DNA of 64,000 bases, from assembly GCF_000383095.1 (NCBI RefSeq), contig NZ_AORL01000019.1, forward strand, positions 1 through 64,000, written 5' to 3'. The stretch comes from Sphingomonas sp. PR090111-T3T-6A (GTDB lineage: Bacteria > Pseudomonadota > Alphaproteobacteria > Sphingomonadales > Sphingomonadaceae). The position numbers and the translations under genes are program-made. Position 1 is the first letter of the stretch; every line of letters begins with the position of its first letter. Below are positions 9,622-17,916 of the stretch, piece after piece. Under the pieces are notes generated by a model. That model was not told the DNA's origin. It made no database searches and saw only the letters and a list, made by a program, of their open reading frames with translations.

Positions 9622-9648
9622 CTATGGGCTTATGTGCGGCGCACAAAA

Positions 9649-9671
9649 AAGATGCTTAAAATATGCATCTT
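9649..9671. promoter_or_regulatory. Palindromic operator resembling an NsrR (nitric-oxide repressor) site
   Basis: Perfect 7-nt arms AAGATGC and GCATCTT are separated by 9 nt (TTAAAATAT). The arms and the 9-nt spacing match the published NsrR consensus of gamma- and betaproteobacteria, two 11-nt half-sites around one central base. The right half-site fits 10 of 11 positions; the left fits the outer 7 plus one. It ends 3 nt before a TTGACC -35 hexamer. Operator function is inferred; no nsrR gene is in the window. Confidence 0.6.
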
Positions 9672-9674
9672 ATG

Positions 9675-9702
9675 TTGACCGGCGCCTTGAAAGGAGTATT
9701 CC
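9675..9702 (+). promoter_or_regulatory. Candidate sigma-70 promoter for the alternative oxidase gene
   Basis: TTGACC at 9675-9680 and TATTCC at 9697-9702 with a 16-nt spacer. The leader to the ATG at 9763 would be about 55 nt and contains a GCCGGC/GCCGGC hairpin near 9724-9740. The -10 fits the consensus only moderately. Confidence 0.45.
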
Positions 9703-9762
9703 ACATACATCATTCGTGACTCAGCCGGCGAGGGGCCGGCCCGGACACAGGGAGTTCGTGTC

Positions 9763-10452
9763 ATGGTTGAAGTCGTCAAGCCGTTCGCCGAGCGCCACCA
9801 TCAGCCGCAGGATGCGGGCGATGCCTTCGCTTATGGTGTGACCAAGATGCTCCGCTTTTTCGCCGATACGCTGTTCGCCCGCCGCTACGGGCACCGCGCG
9901 ATCGTGCTGGAGACGGTGGCCGCCGTGCCGGGCATGGTCGGCGCGACCTTGACCCACCTGCGCTGCCTGCGCCGCATGGTGGACGACCATGGCTGGATCC
10001 GCACCCTCATGGAGGAAGCGGAGAATGAGCGGATGCACCTGATGACCTTCATCGAGGTGGCCAAGCCCAACCTGTTCGAGCGGATGCTGATCCTCACCGT
10101 GCAGTGGCTGTTCTACCTTGGCTTCTTCTGCCTCTATCTGGTGGCGCCGCGCGTGGCGCACCGGCTGGTCGGCTATTTCGAGGAGGAGGCGGTCATCAGT
10201 TACACCCACTATCTCGCCGAGATCGACACCGGTCGCCACGCCAATGGCCCGGCGCCCGCCATCGCCCGCCATTACTGGCACCTGCCGGCCGATGCGACGC
10301 TGCGCGACGTGGTGCTGGTGATCCGCGAGGACGAGGCGCACCACCGCGACGTCAACCACGGCTTCGCGAGCGAGCTGGCCGGCGAGCCCGTCGATCACGC
10401 CGACCACGCCCCTTACCCCGATCATGCGGAAGACATCCGCATGGCCGCCTGA
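9763..10452 (+). CDS. aox: Alternative oxidase (di-iron ubiquinol oxidase)
   Basis: 229 residues. All four di-iron helices are readable: [10 protein letters not shown] (E50), AENERMHL (E89, H92), FEEEAVISY (near E141) and REDEAHHRD (E191, H194). Two hydrophobic segments near 48-65 and 110-130 fit the interfacial membrane helices. The enzyme oxidises ubiquinol and reduces O2 to water without pumping protons, and in known cases resists cyanide and nitric oxide. Bacterial copies are known in sphingomonads and Vibrio. It stands alone between two terminators. GGGAG precedes the ATG. The NsrR-like palindrome at 9649-9671 suggests induction by nitric oxide. Confidence 0.95.
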   Translation: MVEVVKPFAERHHQPQDAGDAFAYGVTKMLRFFADTLFARRYGHRAIVLETVAAVPGMVGATLTHLRCLRRMVDDHGWIRTLMEEAENERMHLMTFIEVAKPNLFERMLILTVQWLFYLGFFCLYLVAPRVAHRLVGYFEEEAVISYTHYLAEIDTGRHANGPAPAIARHYWHLPADATLRDVVLVIREDEAHHRDVNHGFASELAGEPVDHADHAPYPDHAEDIRMAA

Positions 10453-10474
10453 ACCCTCTGCCCCCCCAGCAGGA

Positions 10475-10505
10475 CGGGCGCCTTCCCTCGGGAGGGCGCC
10501 CGTTT
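10475..10505. terminator. Strong terminator between aox and the DUF445 gene
   Basis: A 13-bp stem with one G-T pair (CGGGCGCC... / ...GGCGCCCG), a 3-nt loop and a following TTT. It lies between convergent genes and can serve both directions, but the T-run favours the plus strand. Confidence 0.75.
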
Positions 10506-10512
10506 CGCACTG

Positions 10513-11790
10513 TCAGAACAGCCGGTCGACGATGTGGATGGCGAGGCCGACCAGCCCGCCCACCAGCGTGCCGTTCACCCGGATATATTGGAGGTCGCGG
10601 CCGACCGCCTGCTCCAGCCGGTTGGTGACGGTCACGGCGTCCCAGCCGCGCACGGTATCCGACACGAGGCGGACGATCCCGTCGCCATAGGCGGCCGCCA
10701 CGCCCACCGCCGCGCGCCGCGCGAAGATGTTGATGGTGCGCGCGAGGCGGGGCTCGCTCTGGAGCGTGGCGCCGAGCTGGGCCAGCGCCTCGCCCAGCCG
10801 GCCCGCCATCGCCGCGTCGGGATCGCGGGCCCCCTTCAGCAGCGCCAGCCGCGCCTGACCCCAGAGCCCGTCCAGCCACGCGCCCACCGCCGGGCTGTCG
10901 ATCACCTCGTCCTTGAAGGCGTTGACCCGATGCTGGAGCGCCTCGTCCTCGCGCAGGCGGCGGGCGAGGTCGATCAGCCCGGCCTCGGCCTTGTCGCGCA
11001 GGGGATGTTCCGGGTCCGTCGCGACCTCGTCGATCAGGCGGTAGAGGCCGTCGAGGATCTTGTTGGCCAGCGTCTCGTCGAGGCCCGTCCAGCGCAGCAC
11101 CGACCCGGCGCGCTCGCTGATCATCGCGCGGATGACATCCTCGTTGGCGAGCAGCGCACGGCCCAGCCAGTCGATCGCGCCGTCGAGAATCGGGATGTGC
11201 CGGTCCCGGTCGATCGCGGCGTCGAGCGCCTGGCCGAGGATCGGGGCGACGTCGATCGCGCGGAGCTTCTGCGCGGCGGCGGAGCGGACCATACCGCCCA
11301 GTCGCTCGGCATCGAGCGCGCCGACGATGTCCGCGATCAGGCGGGAGGCGCCGATCCTGAGCCGGCTCGCCTCCTCGGCCCGCGCGCCGGGGGCGGCGAG
11401 GAAGCGCCCGGCCGCGCCCGCCAGGTCGAGCCGGCGCATCCGTCGCGCGACCACCGAGGGGATCAGGAAATTCTGCCGCAGGAAGGAGGCGAGGCTGTCG
11501 CCAATCCGGTCCTTGTTGCGCGGGATGATCGCGGTGTGGGGGATCGGCAGGCCGAGCGGGTGGCGGAAGAGGGCGGTGACGGCGAACCAGTCGGCCAGCC
11601 CGCCCACCATCGCCGCCTCGGCGAAGGCGCGAACATAGCCCCAGCCGGGATGCGCCGGCTCCATCGCGCGCGCGCCCAGATAGAGCGCCGCCATCGCCAG
11701 CAGCAGGCCGCCCGCCACCCTGCGCATGGTGGCGGCGCCGTTATCGGACAGGGAAACGCGGTGTCGGGCCAAGGACGCTACGCTCGTCAT
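10513..11790 (-). CDS. DUF445 family membrane-anchored protein
   Basis: 425 residues. A hydrophobic helix lies at about residues 22-42, followed by the family motif region FAEAAMVGGLADWFAVTALF and RHPLGLPIPHTAIIP. A long helical domain follows, and a second hydrophobic stretch ends the protein (NGTLVGGLVGLAIHIVDRL). DUF445 proteins are widespread and uncharacterised; an envelope role is usually assumed. AAAGGGG precedes the ATG. It follows the RND permease by 31 nt on the same strand, so co-transcription with the efflux genes is possible. Confidence 0.85.
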   Translation of the reverse strand: MTSVASLARHRVSLSDNGAATMRRVAGGLLLAMAALYLGARAMEPAHPGWGYVRAFAEAAMVGGLADWFAVTALFRHPLGLPIPHTAIIPRNKDRIGDSLASFLRQNFLIPSVVARRMRRLDLAGAAGRFLAAPGARAEEASRLRIGASRLIADIVGALDAERLGGMVRSAAAQKLRAIDVAPILGQALDAAIDRDRHIPILDGAIDWLGRALLANEDVIRAMISERAGSVLRWTGLDETLANKILDGLYRLIDEVATDPEHPLRDKAEAGLIDLARRLREDEALQHRVNAFKDEVIDSPAVGAWLDGLWGQARLALLKGARDPDAAMAGRLGEALAQLGATLQSEPRLARTINIFARRAAVGVAAAYGDGIVRLVSDTVRGWDAVTVTNRLEQAVGRDLQYIRVNGTLVGGLVGLAIHIVDRLF

Positions 11791-11821
11791 GCCCCTTTCA
11801 AGGCGCGAGGCGGCAGAAGGT

Positions 11822-14800
11822 TCATTCCGCCGCCTGGCTTACGCTGATCGGATGCGGGCCGGTGGCCTGGCCATGGCCATGCTGGCCGCCGGTGGTGAAC
11901 ACGCGGCGCGCCCACGGCCCAATCCGGCGCTCGAACCCGTCGGCGAGGCTGAAGGCCGCGGGCACGATCACCAGCGTCAGCATCGTTGAGCAGATCAGGC
12001 CGCCGATCACGGTCACCGCCATCGGCTGGTTCCACGAGCCGTCGCCGCTGATCGAGATCGCGGTCGGGATCATGCCGGCCACCATCGCGACGGTGGTCAT
12101 GATGATCGGCTGGGCGCGTTTGTGCCCGGCTTCCATGATCGCCTCGAACTTGGGCGTGCCGCGGCCCATCTCCTCGATCGCGAAATCGATCAGCAGGATC
12201 GAGTTCTTGGCGACGATGCCGAGCAGCATCAGCACGCCGATCAGCACGGGGAGCGAATCCGCCATGCCGGCGATATGCAGCGCGAGCGCACCGCCCAGCG
12301 GCGCCAGCAGCAGCGAGCTGAGGTTCACGAACGGCGGCACCACCCGCTTGTAGAGCAGCACCAGCACCGCGAAGACGAGCAGGATGCCGGAGGCGAGCGC
12401 GATCACGAAGTTGGTGATCATCTCGGCCTGCCACTTGGCGTCGCCGTAATTGGGCCGCTCGACGCCGTCGGGCAGGTGAGCGACCGCCGGCAGCGCGTAG
12501 ATCTTCTTCATCGCGTCACCCGCGACCACGCCCGGCGCGAGATCCGCCGAGATCAGCAGGCGGCGCTCCTGGTTGTAGCGGCGGATCTGCGACGGACCCT
12601 CGCCGAAGCCGATGTCGGCGACGACGCGCAGCGGCACCGATCCACCCCGCGTGGTCGGCACCGGCAGGTTCTGGATGGTCGAGAGATCGCGGCGGCTGTT
12701 CTCGTTGATGACCACGCGGATCGGGATCTGGCGGTCGGAGAGCGAGAATTTGGCCACGTTCTGGTCGATGTCGCCCAGCGTCGCGATGCGGATCGCGGTG
12801 GAGAGGGCCTGCGTCGACACGCCCATGTCGGCGGCAAGGTCGAAGCGCGGCTTGATGATGAGTTCGGGCCGCGGCAGATCGCCTTCGACGCGCGGGGCGA
12901 CGATGTCGGAGATGCCCTTCATCTGGGCCACCACCTTGTTGGCGGCGTCCTCCAGCTTGTCGGGATCGTCGCTGGCGAGCAGCAGCGAGATGTCGCGACC
13001 GCCGCCGCCCGACTGCGACTGGAAGTTGATGCGGGCGTCCGCGATCTTGTTGAGCGCCGGCGCGAGGTCGCGCTCGAACTGGATCGAGGTGCGCTTGCGG
13101 TCCTTCTTCAACGTGATGAAGATCGTCGCGTTGCCGACGCGGATGCTCTCGAAGGCGGCGGCGACCTCGGGCTGCTGGCGGACCAGCGCCGCGGTCTTGT
13201 CGGCGACGGCCGTGGTCTGCTCCAGCGTCGCGCCGGGCACGAGCTGAATCTTCACCTGGCTGAAGTCGAAATTGAGCGGCGGCTGGAACTGGAACGACAG
13301 CGTCGCGAAGGAGAAGACGGTCGCCACCAGCGCGGCGGCGCCGCCCGCCATCGTCCACCAGCGATGCTTGAGCGACCAGCGCAGCAGCTTCATGTAGTGC
13401 CGCATCATCCAGCTTTCGCCATGCTCCTGCGGGCCATGCGCTTCCAGGAAATAGGCGGCGACCATCGGCGTGACGAGACGCGCGACGGCGAGGCTCATCA
13501 GCACCGCGGCGACGACGGTCAGGCCGAAATTCTTGAAGAACTGCCCGGCCACGCCCGGCATCAGGCCGACCGGCAGGAACACCGCGACGATCGACATGGT
13601 GGTGGCGACGACGGCGAGGCCGATCTCGTCGGCGGCGTCGATCGCGGCCTGATAGGCCGTCTTGCCCATGCGCATGTGGCGGACGATGTTCTCGATCTCC
13701 ACGATCGCGTCGTCGACCAGCACGCCCGCCACGAGGCTGAGCGCCAGCAGCGTCATGCCGTTGAGCGTGAAGCCCAGCAGGTCCATCGCCCAGAAGGTCG
13801 GGATCGCGGAGAGCGGGATGGCGAGCGCGGAGATCACCGTCGCGCGCCAGTCGCGCAGGAAGAAGAACACCACCACGACCGCCAGCACCGCGCCCTCGAT
13901 CATCGCGTGGATGGCCGACTTGTACTGCATCTTGGTGTAGTCGACCGAGGCGTAGAGCTGGGTGAAGTGGACCCGGGGATTGTCCTTCTCGATCTGCTTC
14001 AGGGCCTTCATCGCCTCGTCGTAGACGGTGACGTCCGAATAGCCCTTGGCCTTCTGAAGGTCGAAGCTCAGCACCTGCCGGTCGTTCATCTTCGCGAGCT
14101 TGCGCTGCTCGGCGTAGCTGTCCTTCACGGTGGCGATGTCGGCGAGCTTGATCATGCGGCCGGCCGAGATCTGGATCTGCTTCTGGCTCAGCGCATAGGC
14201 GTCCTTGGCGTTGCCGAGCACGCGGACCGACTGCTCGGCGCCCGCGATCTCGGCGCGGCCGCCGGCGGCGTTGAGGTTCGTCGCCAGAAGCTGGGCGTTG
14301 ACCTGGCTGGCTGTGACGCCCTGGGCCTGCATCTTGGCCGGATCGAGCACGACGCGGATCTCGCGCGTCACGCCGCCCGAGCGCTCGACCTGCGCCATGC
14401 CGGAGATCGACAGGAGGCGGCGCGCGATCGTGTTGTCGACGTACCAGCTGAGCTGTTCGAGCGTCATGCCGGTCGATTCCACCGACATGAAGGCGATCGG
14501 ATCGCCGTCGATGTCGACGCGGCTGACCTGCGGCTCGAGGATGCCGTCCGGCAGGTCCGAGCGGATGCGTGACACCGCCTCGCGCACGTCGTTGACGGCG
14601 CGGTCCACCGGCGTGCCGATGGTGAACTGGACGAAGGTGGACGACGAGCCCTCGGTGATCGTCGAATCGATCTCGTCGACGCCCGAGATACCGCGCACGG
14701 CGGCCTCGACGCGCTGGGTGACCTGCGTCTCCAGCTCGGTCGGCGCGGCGCCCGGCTGGCTGATGTCGACGTTGACGCCGGGGAAGCTGATGTCCGGCTG

Positions 14801-14911
14801 GTTGTTCACGTCCATGCGCATGAACGCGATGATGCCGGCCAGCGTCAGCGCCGCGAACAGCACCAGCGACGGCACCGGATTGCGGATCGACCAGGCGGAG
14901 ATGTTACGCAT
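11822..14911 (-). CDS. RND efflux transporter, permease subunit (first system)
   Basis: 1029 residues, the usual RND length. It has the N-terminal transmembrane helix, a large periplasmic porter loop beginning DVNNQPDISFPGVNVDISQPG, a six-helix bundle with the proton-relay LVDDAIVEIENIVRH motif in TM4, a second TM helix (about residues 525-545) and porter loop, and a second bundle. It is AcrB/MexF-like rather than a metal (CusA) exporter. It works with the adaptor encoded just upstream (30-nt gap). No outer-membrane channel gene is nearby. Substrate unknown. Confidence 0.93.
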   Translation of the reverse strand: MRNISAWSIRNPVPSLVLFAALTLAGIIAFMRMDVNNQPDISFPGVNVDISQPGAAPTELETQVTQRVEAAVRGISGVDEIDSTITEGSSSTFVQFTIGTPVDRAVNDVREAVSRIRSDLPDGILEPQVSRVDIDGDPIAFMSVESTGMTLEQLSWYVDNTIARRLLSISGMAQVERSGGVTREIRVVLDPAKMQAQGVTASQVNAQLLATNLNAAGGRAEIAGAEQSVRVLGNAKDAYALSQKQIQISAGRMIKLADIATVKDSYAEQRKLAKMNDRQVLSFDLQKAKGYSDVTVYDEAMKALKQIEKDNPRVHFTQLYASVDYTKMQYKSAIHAMIEGAVLAVVVVFFFLRDWRATVISALAIPLSAIPTFWAMDLLGFTLNGMTLLALSLVAGVLVDDAIVEIENIVRHMRMGKTAYQAAIDAADEIGLAVVATTMSIVAVFLPVGLMPGVAGQFFKNFGLTVVAAVLMSLAVARLVTPMVAAYFLEAHGPQEHGESWMMRHYMKLLRWSLKHRWWTMAGGAAALVATVFSFATLSFQFQPPLNFDFSQVKIQLVPGATLEQTTAVADKTAALVRQQPEVAAAFESIRVGNATIFITLKKDRKRTSIQFERDLAPALNKIADARINFQSQSGGGGRDISLLLASDDPDKLEDAANKVVAQMKGISDIVAPRVEGDLPRPELIIKPRFDLAADMGVSTQALSTAIRIATLGDIDQNVAKFSLSDRQIPIRVVINENSRRDLSTIQNLPVPTTRGGSVPLRVVADIGFGEGPSQIRRYNQERRLLISADLAPGVVAGDAMKKIYALPAVAHLPDGVERPNYGDAKWQAEMITNFVIALASGILLVFAVLVLLYKRVVPPFVNLSSLLLAPLGGALALHIAGMADSLPVLIGVLMLLGIVAKNSILLIDFAIEEMGRGTPKFEAIMEAGHKRAQPIIMTTVAMVAGMIPTAISISGDGSWNQPMAVTVIGGLICSTMLTLVIVPAAFSLADGFERRIGPWARRVFTTGGQHGHGQATGPHPISVSQAAE

Positions 14912-14941
14912 CGCTCTTGTCCTGTCCTCGAGCGTCAGTCG

Positions 14942-16108
14942 TCAGTTCGCGCGCTTCAGGTCGGGGATGACCTTCTCGCCGGGGTTGAGGAAGGCGCCGG
15001 CCGAATAGACCACCCGCTCGTCCCCGTTGAGCCCGGTGAGGATCGCGATCCCCGTATCCGACACGTCGCCGATCTTCACGTTGCGCCGGGCGACCATATT
15101 ACGCTGGTCGATCACATAGACATAGTTGCCCTGGGCATCGCTCAGCACGGCCGATTCCGGCAGCACCGGCGCCTGCACGTGCTGCGACGAGAAGGTCGCC
15201 GTCGCGAAGCCGCCGGGGCGCAGCTCGGGCGAATAAGCGAGCTGCACGCGCGCCACGCCCTGCCGGGTCGTCGGATCGATGATCGGAGACACCTGCCACA
15301 CCGTGCCGGTGAAGCTCCGGGGCGCGCCGACCGGCGTCACCGTGACGGGCATCCCGACCTTCACGTCCGCAAGGTCCTGCTCGGCGAGCTTGGCCTGAAG
15401 CTCGAGCACGCCGTCCATCGCGACCATGAACAGGGCGGACGAGCCCGAGCTGACGATCTGCCCCGGTTCGACGTTGCGCTGGAGGACGAGGCCCGCCGAC
15501 GGCGAGCGGATGTCGAGGCGGCCGAGGCGCGCCACCATCTCGCGATACTGCGCCTGCGCGAGCTTCACCCTGGCGTCGGCGGCATCGCGGGTGGCGGTGC
15601 GCTGGTCGATGTCGGCCTTGCTGATGAAGCCGCGCGAGACGAGCGCGAGCGCACGGTCGAGCTGGTTCTGGGCGAGCTTGGCGTCGGCTTCGGCGGAGGT
15701 GATCTGCGCCTGCATCTGGCTCGTCTGCGCCGCCTGCACGGCGGGATCGACCGTGGCCAGCGTCTGCCCCGCCTTCACCCAGGTGCCGGCGTCGACGAGC
15801 ACGCGGCTCACCATGCCGCCTTCGCCCGCCACGCCCACCGGCATGGCGCGCTTGGCCTGGAGGTTGCCGGTCGCGGTGGTGGTGGCGGCGACGGAGATGC
15901 GGCCGGGCACGATCACCGTGACGGTGGGCACCGAAGGCCCGTTTGCGGCCGGCTTGTTGTGCCCGCGCCCGAAGGCGAGCCCGAGCACGACGATGAGCGC
16001 GATGATCCCGCCTGCGATGAGGATCAGGCGGCGCCGGCGGGTCGTCGTAGCGCTATCGGGTGCCGTCTCGTCGACGTCATCGCTCCACCCACCGTGCTCG
16101 TAGTTCAT
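14942..16108 (-). CDS. RND efflux periplasmic adaptor (membrane-fusion protein), first system
   Basis: 388 residues from the ATG at 16108, preceded by GGTGAGGGG; a GTG 9 nt upstream is less likely. A short cytoplasmic N-terminus precedes one membrane anchor (residues about 28-46), so it is not a lipoprotein. Then come a barrel-sandwich half (VGVAGEGGMVSRVLVDAGTWVKAGQ), an alpha-hairpin with repeated Ala/Gln heptads (about 120-190), the second lipoyl half and a beta-barrel. It links the permease to an outer-membrane channel. A promoter with an overlapping palindrome lies at 16156-16184. Confidence 0.92.
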   Translation of the reverse strand: MNYEHGGWSDDVDETAPDSATTTRRRRLILIAGGIIALIVVLGLAFGRGHNKPAANGPSVPTVTVIVPGRISVAATTTATGNLQAKRAMPVGVAGEGGMVSRVLVDAGTWVKAGQTLATVDPAVQAAQTSQMQAQITSAEADAKLAQNQLDRALALVSRGFISKADIDQRTATRDAADARVKLAQAQYREMVARLGRLDIRSPSAGLVLQRNVEPGQIVSSGSSALFMVAMDGVLELQAKLAEQDLADVKVGMPVTVTPVGAPRSFTGTVWQVSPIIDPTTRQGVARVQLAYSPELRPGGFATATFSSQHVQAPVLPESAVLSDAQGNYVYVIDQRNMVARRNVKIGDVSDTGIAILTGLNGDERVVYSAGAFLNPGEKVIPDLKRAN

Positions 16109-16155
16109 GCCCCTCACCCGATATCCTGCCTCGCCCTATGGGGCGTCCCGCTGGT

Positions 16156-16184
16156 GTATTATATGAATACATCACTTGGTGCAA
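16156..16184 (-). promoter_or_regulatory. Promoter with overlapping palindrome for the first RND operon
   Basis: On the minus strand TTGCAC (16184-16179) and a perfect TATAAT (16163-16158) are separated by 15 nt. A 5-5-5 dyad, GTATT and AATAC arms at 16156-16170, covers the -10. This layout fits repression by a TetR-like protein, but no such regulator gene is adjacent. Confidence 0.5.
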
Positions 16185-16346
16185 GCGACGGATAAGGAGA
16201 GGGCGTGGGTTTTCGGGCGGGGCTTCATTCTCCCCCGAAAGAGGTGAATGATCGCTGTCGGCGCCGTTCAGCCACGGTTCGGCCATGGATCGACACAGAT
16301 CGTCGCATGTCCGGGCAGGGTCCGCCCGGTTTTGGGGAGTATCTCT

Positions 16347-17063
16347 ATGAAGGCCATGCTGCTGCCTGCGCTCGCGATTGCCACCACGATGGCGCTGCCC
16401 GCCACCGCCCGCGCCGACGAGCCGGCGACGGTGCCGATCGCAGGCACCCGGCTCGACGTGAGCGCCGAGGGCGAGGTGACGCGTGCGCCCGACATGGCGA
16501 CGATCAGCGCGGGCGTCACCACCCAGTCGTCGAGCGCGGCCTCGGCGATGGCGGACAATGCCAAGCGCATGGCGGCGGCGGTAGCCGCGCTGAAGCGTGC
16601 GGGCGTGGCCGACAAGGACATCCGCACATCCTCGCTCAGCCTCCAGCCGCAATATCGCTATGCCGAGGGGCAGGCGCCGGTCATCACCGGCTATCAGGCA
16701 TCCAACCAGCTCAGCATCGTCTTCCACGACATCCAGCGGGCGGGGCCGATTCTCGATGCGCTGGTCGGGCAGGGCGTGAATCAGATCAACGGGCCGGACT
16801 TCGGCATCGAGCATCCGGAGGCGGCGCTGGACGAGGCGCGGACGCAGGCGCTCCAGAAGGCGCGGGCGCGGGCGGACCTCTATGCCAAGGCGGCCGGAAT
16901 GGGCGTGAAGCGGATTGTCGCGATCAGCGAGGCGGGCGGCTACAGCCCGCCTTCCGCTCCGCGGCCGATGATGATGGCGCGGATGGACAAGGCCTCGACC
17001 GAGCTTCAGCCCGGCGAGCAGAAGGTCGGCGTGTCGCTCAGCGTCACCTTCGAGCTTCAGTGA
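16347..17063 (+). CDS. SIMPL (DUF541) domain protein, exported
   Basis: 238 residues from the ATG at 16347, preceded by GGGGAG. A Sec signal peptide covers about residues 1-23 (MKAMLLPALAIATTMALPATARA). The rest is one SIMPL domain: DVSAEGEVTRAPDMATISAGV at the start, GYQASNQLSIVF in the middle, and an Ala-rich helix with KARARADLYAKAAGM. E. coli YggE belongs to this family and has been linked to oxidative stress; the biochemical role is unknown. It diverges from the RND operon and converges on the GlsB-type gene. Confidence 0.85.
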   Translation: MKAMLLPALAIATTMALPATARADEPATVPIAGTRLDVSAEGEVTRAPDMATISAGVTTQSSSAASAMADNAKRMAAAVAALKRAGVADKDIRTSSLSLQPQYRYAEGQAPVITGYQASNQLSIVFHDIQRAGPILDALVGQGVNQINGPDFGIEHPEAALDEARTQALQKARARADLYAKAAGMGVKRIVAISEAGGYSPPSAPRPMMMARMDKASTELQPGEQKVGVSLSVTFELQ

Positions 17064-17070
17064 TCAACAG

Positions 17071-17098
17071 GGGAGGCGTGCCGGCGGGCGCGCCTCCC
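17071..17098. terminator. Hairpin between convergent genes
   Basis: GGGAGGCG and CGCCTCCC form an 8-bp stem with a 12-nt loop, midway between the SIMPL gene stop and the GlsB-type gene stop. No T-tract. Confidence 0.4.
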
Positions 17099-17116
17099 GA
17101 ACTCCACACGGGATGG

Positions 17117-17371
17117 TCAGCGGACCGAGCCGCGACGGATCAGATTGACGATCGCGAGCAGGATCACCGCGCCGATGAACGCCTCGATGAGCGCGGTCAG
17201 CGAGAAGTCCATATTGTTCATGTCGTGGTTGAAGATGATGCCGCCGATGAAGGCGCCGACGATTCCGACCACGATGTTGAGGATGATGCCCTGCTGGGCG
17301 TCGGTCCGCATCAGGATGCTCGCCAGCCAGCCGATGATGCCGCCCAGAATCAGCCAGATGATGATTGCCAT
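17117..17371 (-). CDS. GlsB/YeaQ/YmgE family small membrane stress protein
   Basis: 84 residues, with three hydrophobic segments at about residues 2-20, 27-46 and 58-78 and Gly-rich helix faces (IIIWLILGGIIGWLAS). This is the transglycosylase-associated-protein family, small inner-membrane proteins often induced by general stress. The ATG at 17371 has a strong GAGGAGGAT ribosome binding site 4 nt away, which decides the start. A promoter of the EcfG general-stress type lies upstream at 17432-17456. Confidence 0.9.
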   Translation of the reverse strand: MAIIIWLILGGIIGWLASILMRTDAQQGIILNIVVGIVGAFIGGIIFNHDMNNMDFSLTALIEAFIGAVILLAIVNLIRRGSVR

Positions 17372-17431
17372 TTTATCCTCCTCCGGCGCCGTTCGATGTC
17401 GCTTCTCCCGAACGGTGCTGCTGGGAGTTGA

Positions 17432-17456
17432 TACGCATGGCCAACGATTACGTTCC
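17432..17456 (-). promoter_or_regulatory. Candidate EcfG (general stress sigma factor) promoter
   Basis: On the minus strand GGAAC (17456-17452) is followed by a 16-nt spacer and CGTA (17435-17432). The alphaproteobacterial EcfG consensus is GGAAC, 16-17 nt, CGTT. It lies about 60 nt before the start of the GlsB-type stress gene, a known kind of target. Confidence 0.45.
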
Positions 17457-17476
17457 TGACCGGCGGCTATACGCGA

Positions 17477-17508
17477 ACGGCCGCTCACGCGGGTGCGCGA
17501 GCGGCCGT
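17477..17508 (-). terminator. Terminator after sciP
   Basis: Arms ACGGCCGCTC and GAGCGGCCGT give a perfect 10-bp stem with an inner GCG/CGC pair, lying 26 nt past the sciP stop. Only TT follows on the minus strand, so this is a strong stem with a weak T-run. Confidence 0.55.
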
Positions 17509-17534
17509 CTGCTGAAACGCCGTGGAAGAGGGTG

Positions 17535-17834
17535 TCAGTATTTCTGCTGGCGTTCGTACACCGAGCGATAATGCTGGATGCGCGTCACGCGCAGGCCCGG
17601 CATGCCTGAACGGTCGACGGCACGCTGCCAGCTCGCGAATTCCTCCAGGCTGAGCCGGTAGCGGTCGCAGACCTCGTCGACGGTCAGCAGCCCGCCATTG
17701 ACGGCGGCCACCACCTCGGCCTTGCGACGCACGACCCAGCGCTGCGTCTCGGGCGGCGGGAGGCTGTCCAGCGTCAGCGGCTCGCCGAGCGGTCCGATAA
17801 CCTGTGCCGGGCGAATCTTCTGGTTCTCGATCAT
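17535..17834 (-). CDS. sciP: SciP-type DUF1153 transcriptional regulator (CtrA inhibitor family)
   Basis: 99 residues. It has the DUF1153 hallmarks RAxVIGP-like (RPAQVIGPLGEPLTLDSLPPP), RWVVRRKAEVVAAVNGGLL and a helix-turn-helix with DRYRLSLEEFASWQRAVDR, followed by GLRVTRIQHYR. In Caulobacter SciP binds the response regulator CtrA and blocks transcription of its targets after division. GAGGTG precedes the ATG. A small ACGACG/CGTCGT hairpin sits in the leader near 17853-17870. No TTAA-N7-TTAA CtrA box was found upstream. Confidence 0.92.
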   Translation of the reverse strand: MIENQKIRPAQVIGPLGEPLTLDSLPPPETQRWVVRRKAEVVAAVNGGLLTVDEVCDRYRLSLEEFASWQRAVDRSGMPGLRVTRIQHYRSVYERQQKY

Positions 17835-17916
17835 CTACACCTCGAACTGGGCCATGGGCCGACGACGCTCCCCCGTCGTGTTGGGTGATCCTTACGCACC
17901 ACCGGTTGAAAGAACG

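Noticed and set aside
9554-9762. Fnr/Dnr-type box (TTGAT-N4-ATCAA) upstream of the alternative oxidase
   Set aside because: No such sequence was found; the palindrome present fits NsrR spacing instead.
12122-14572. Very long plus-strand frame opposite the first RND permease
   Set aside because: Composition biased to Arg, Asp, His and Gly, without motifs; the minus strand encodes a complete RND protein.
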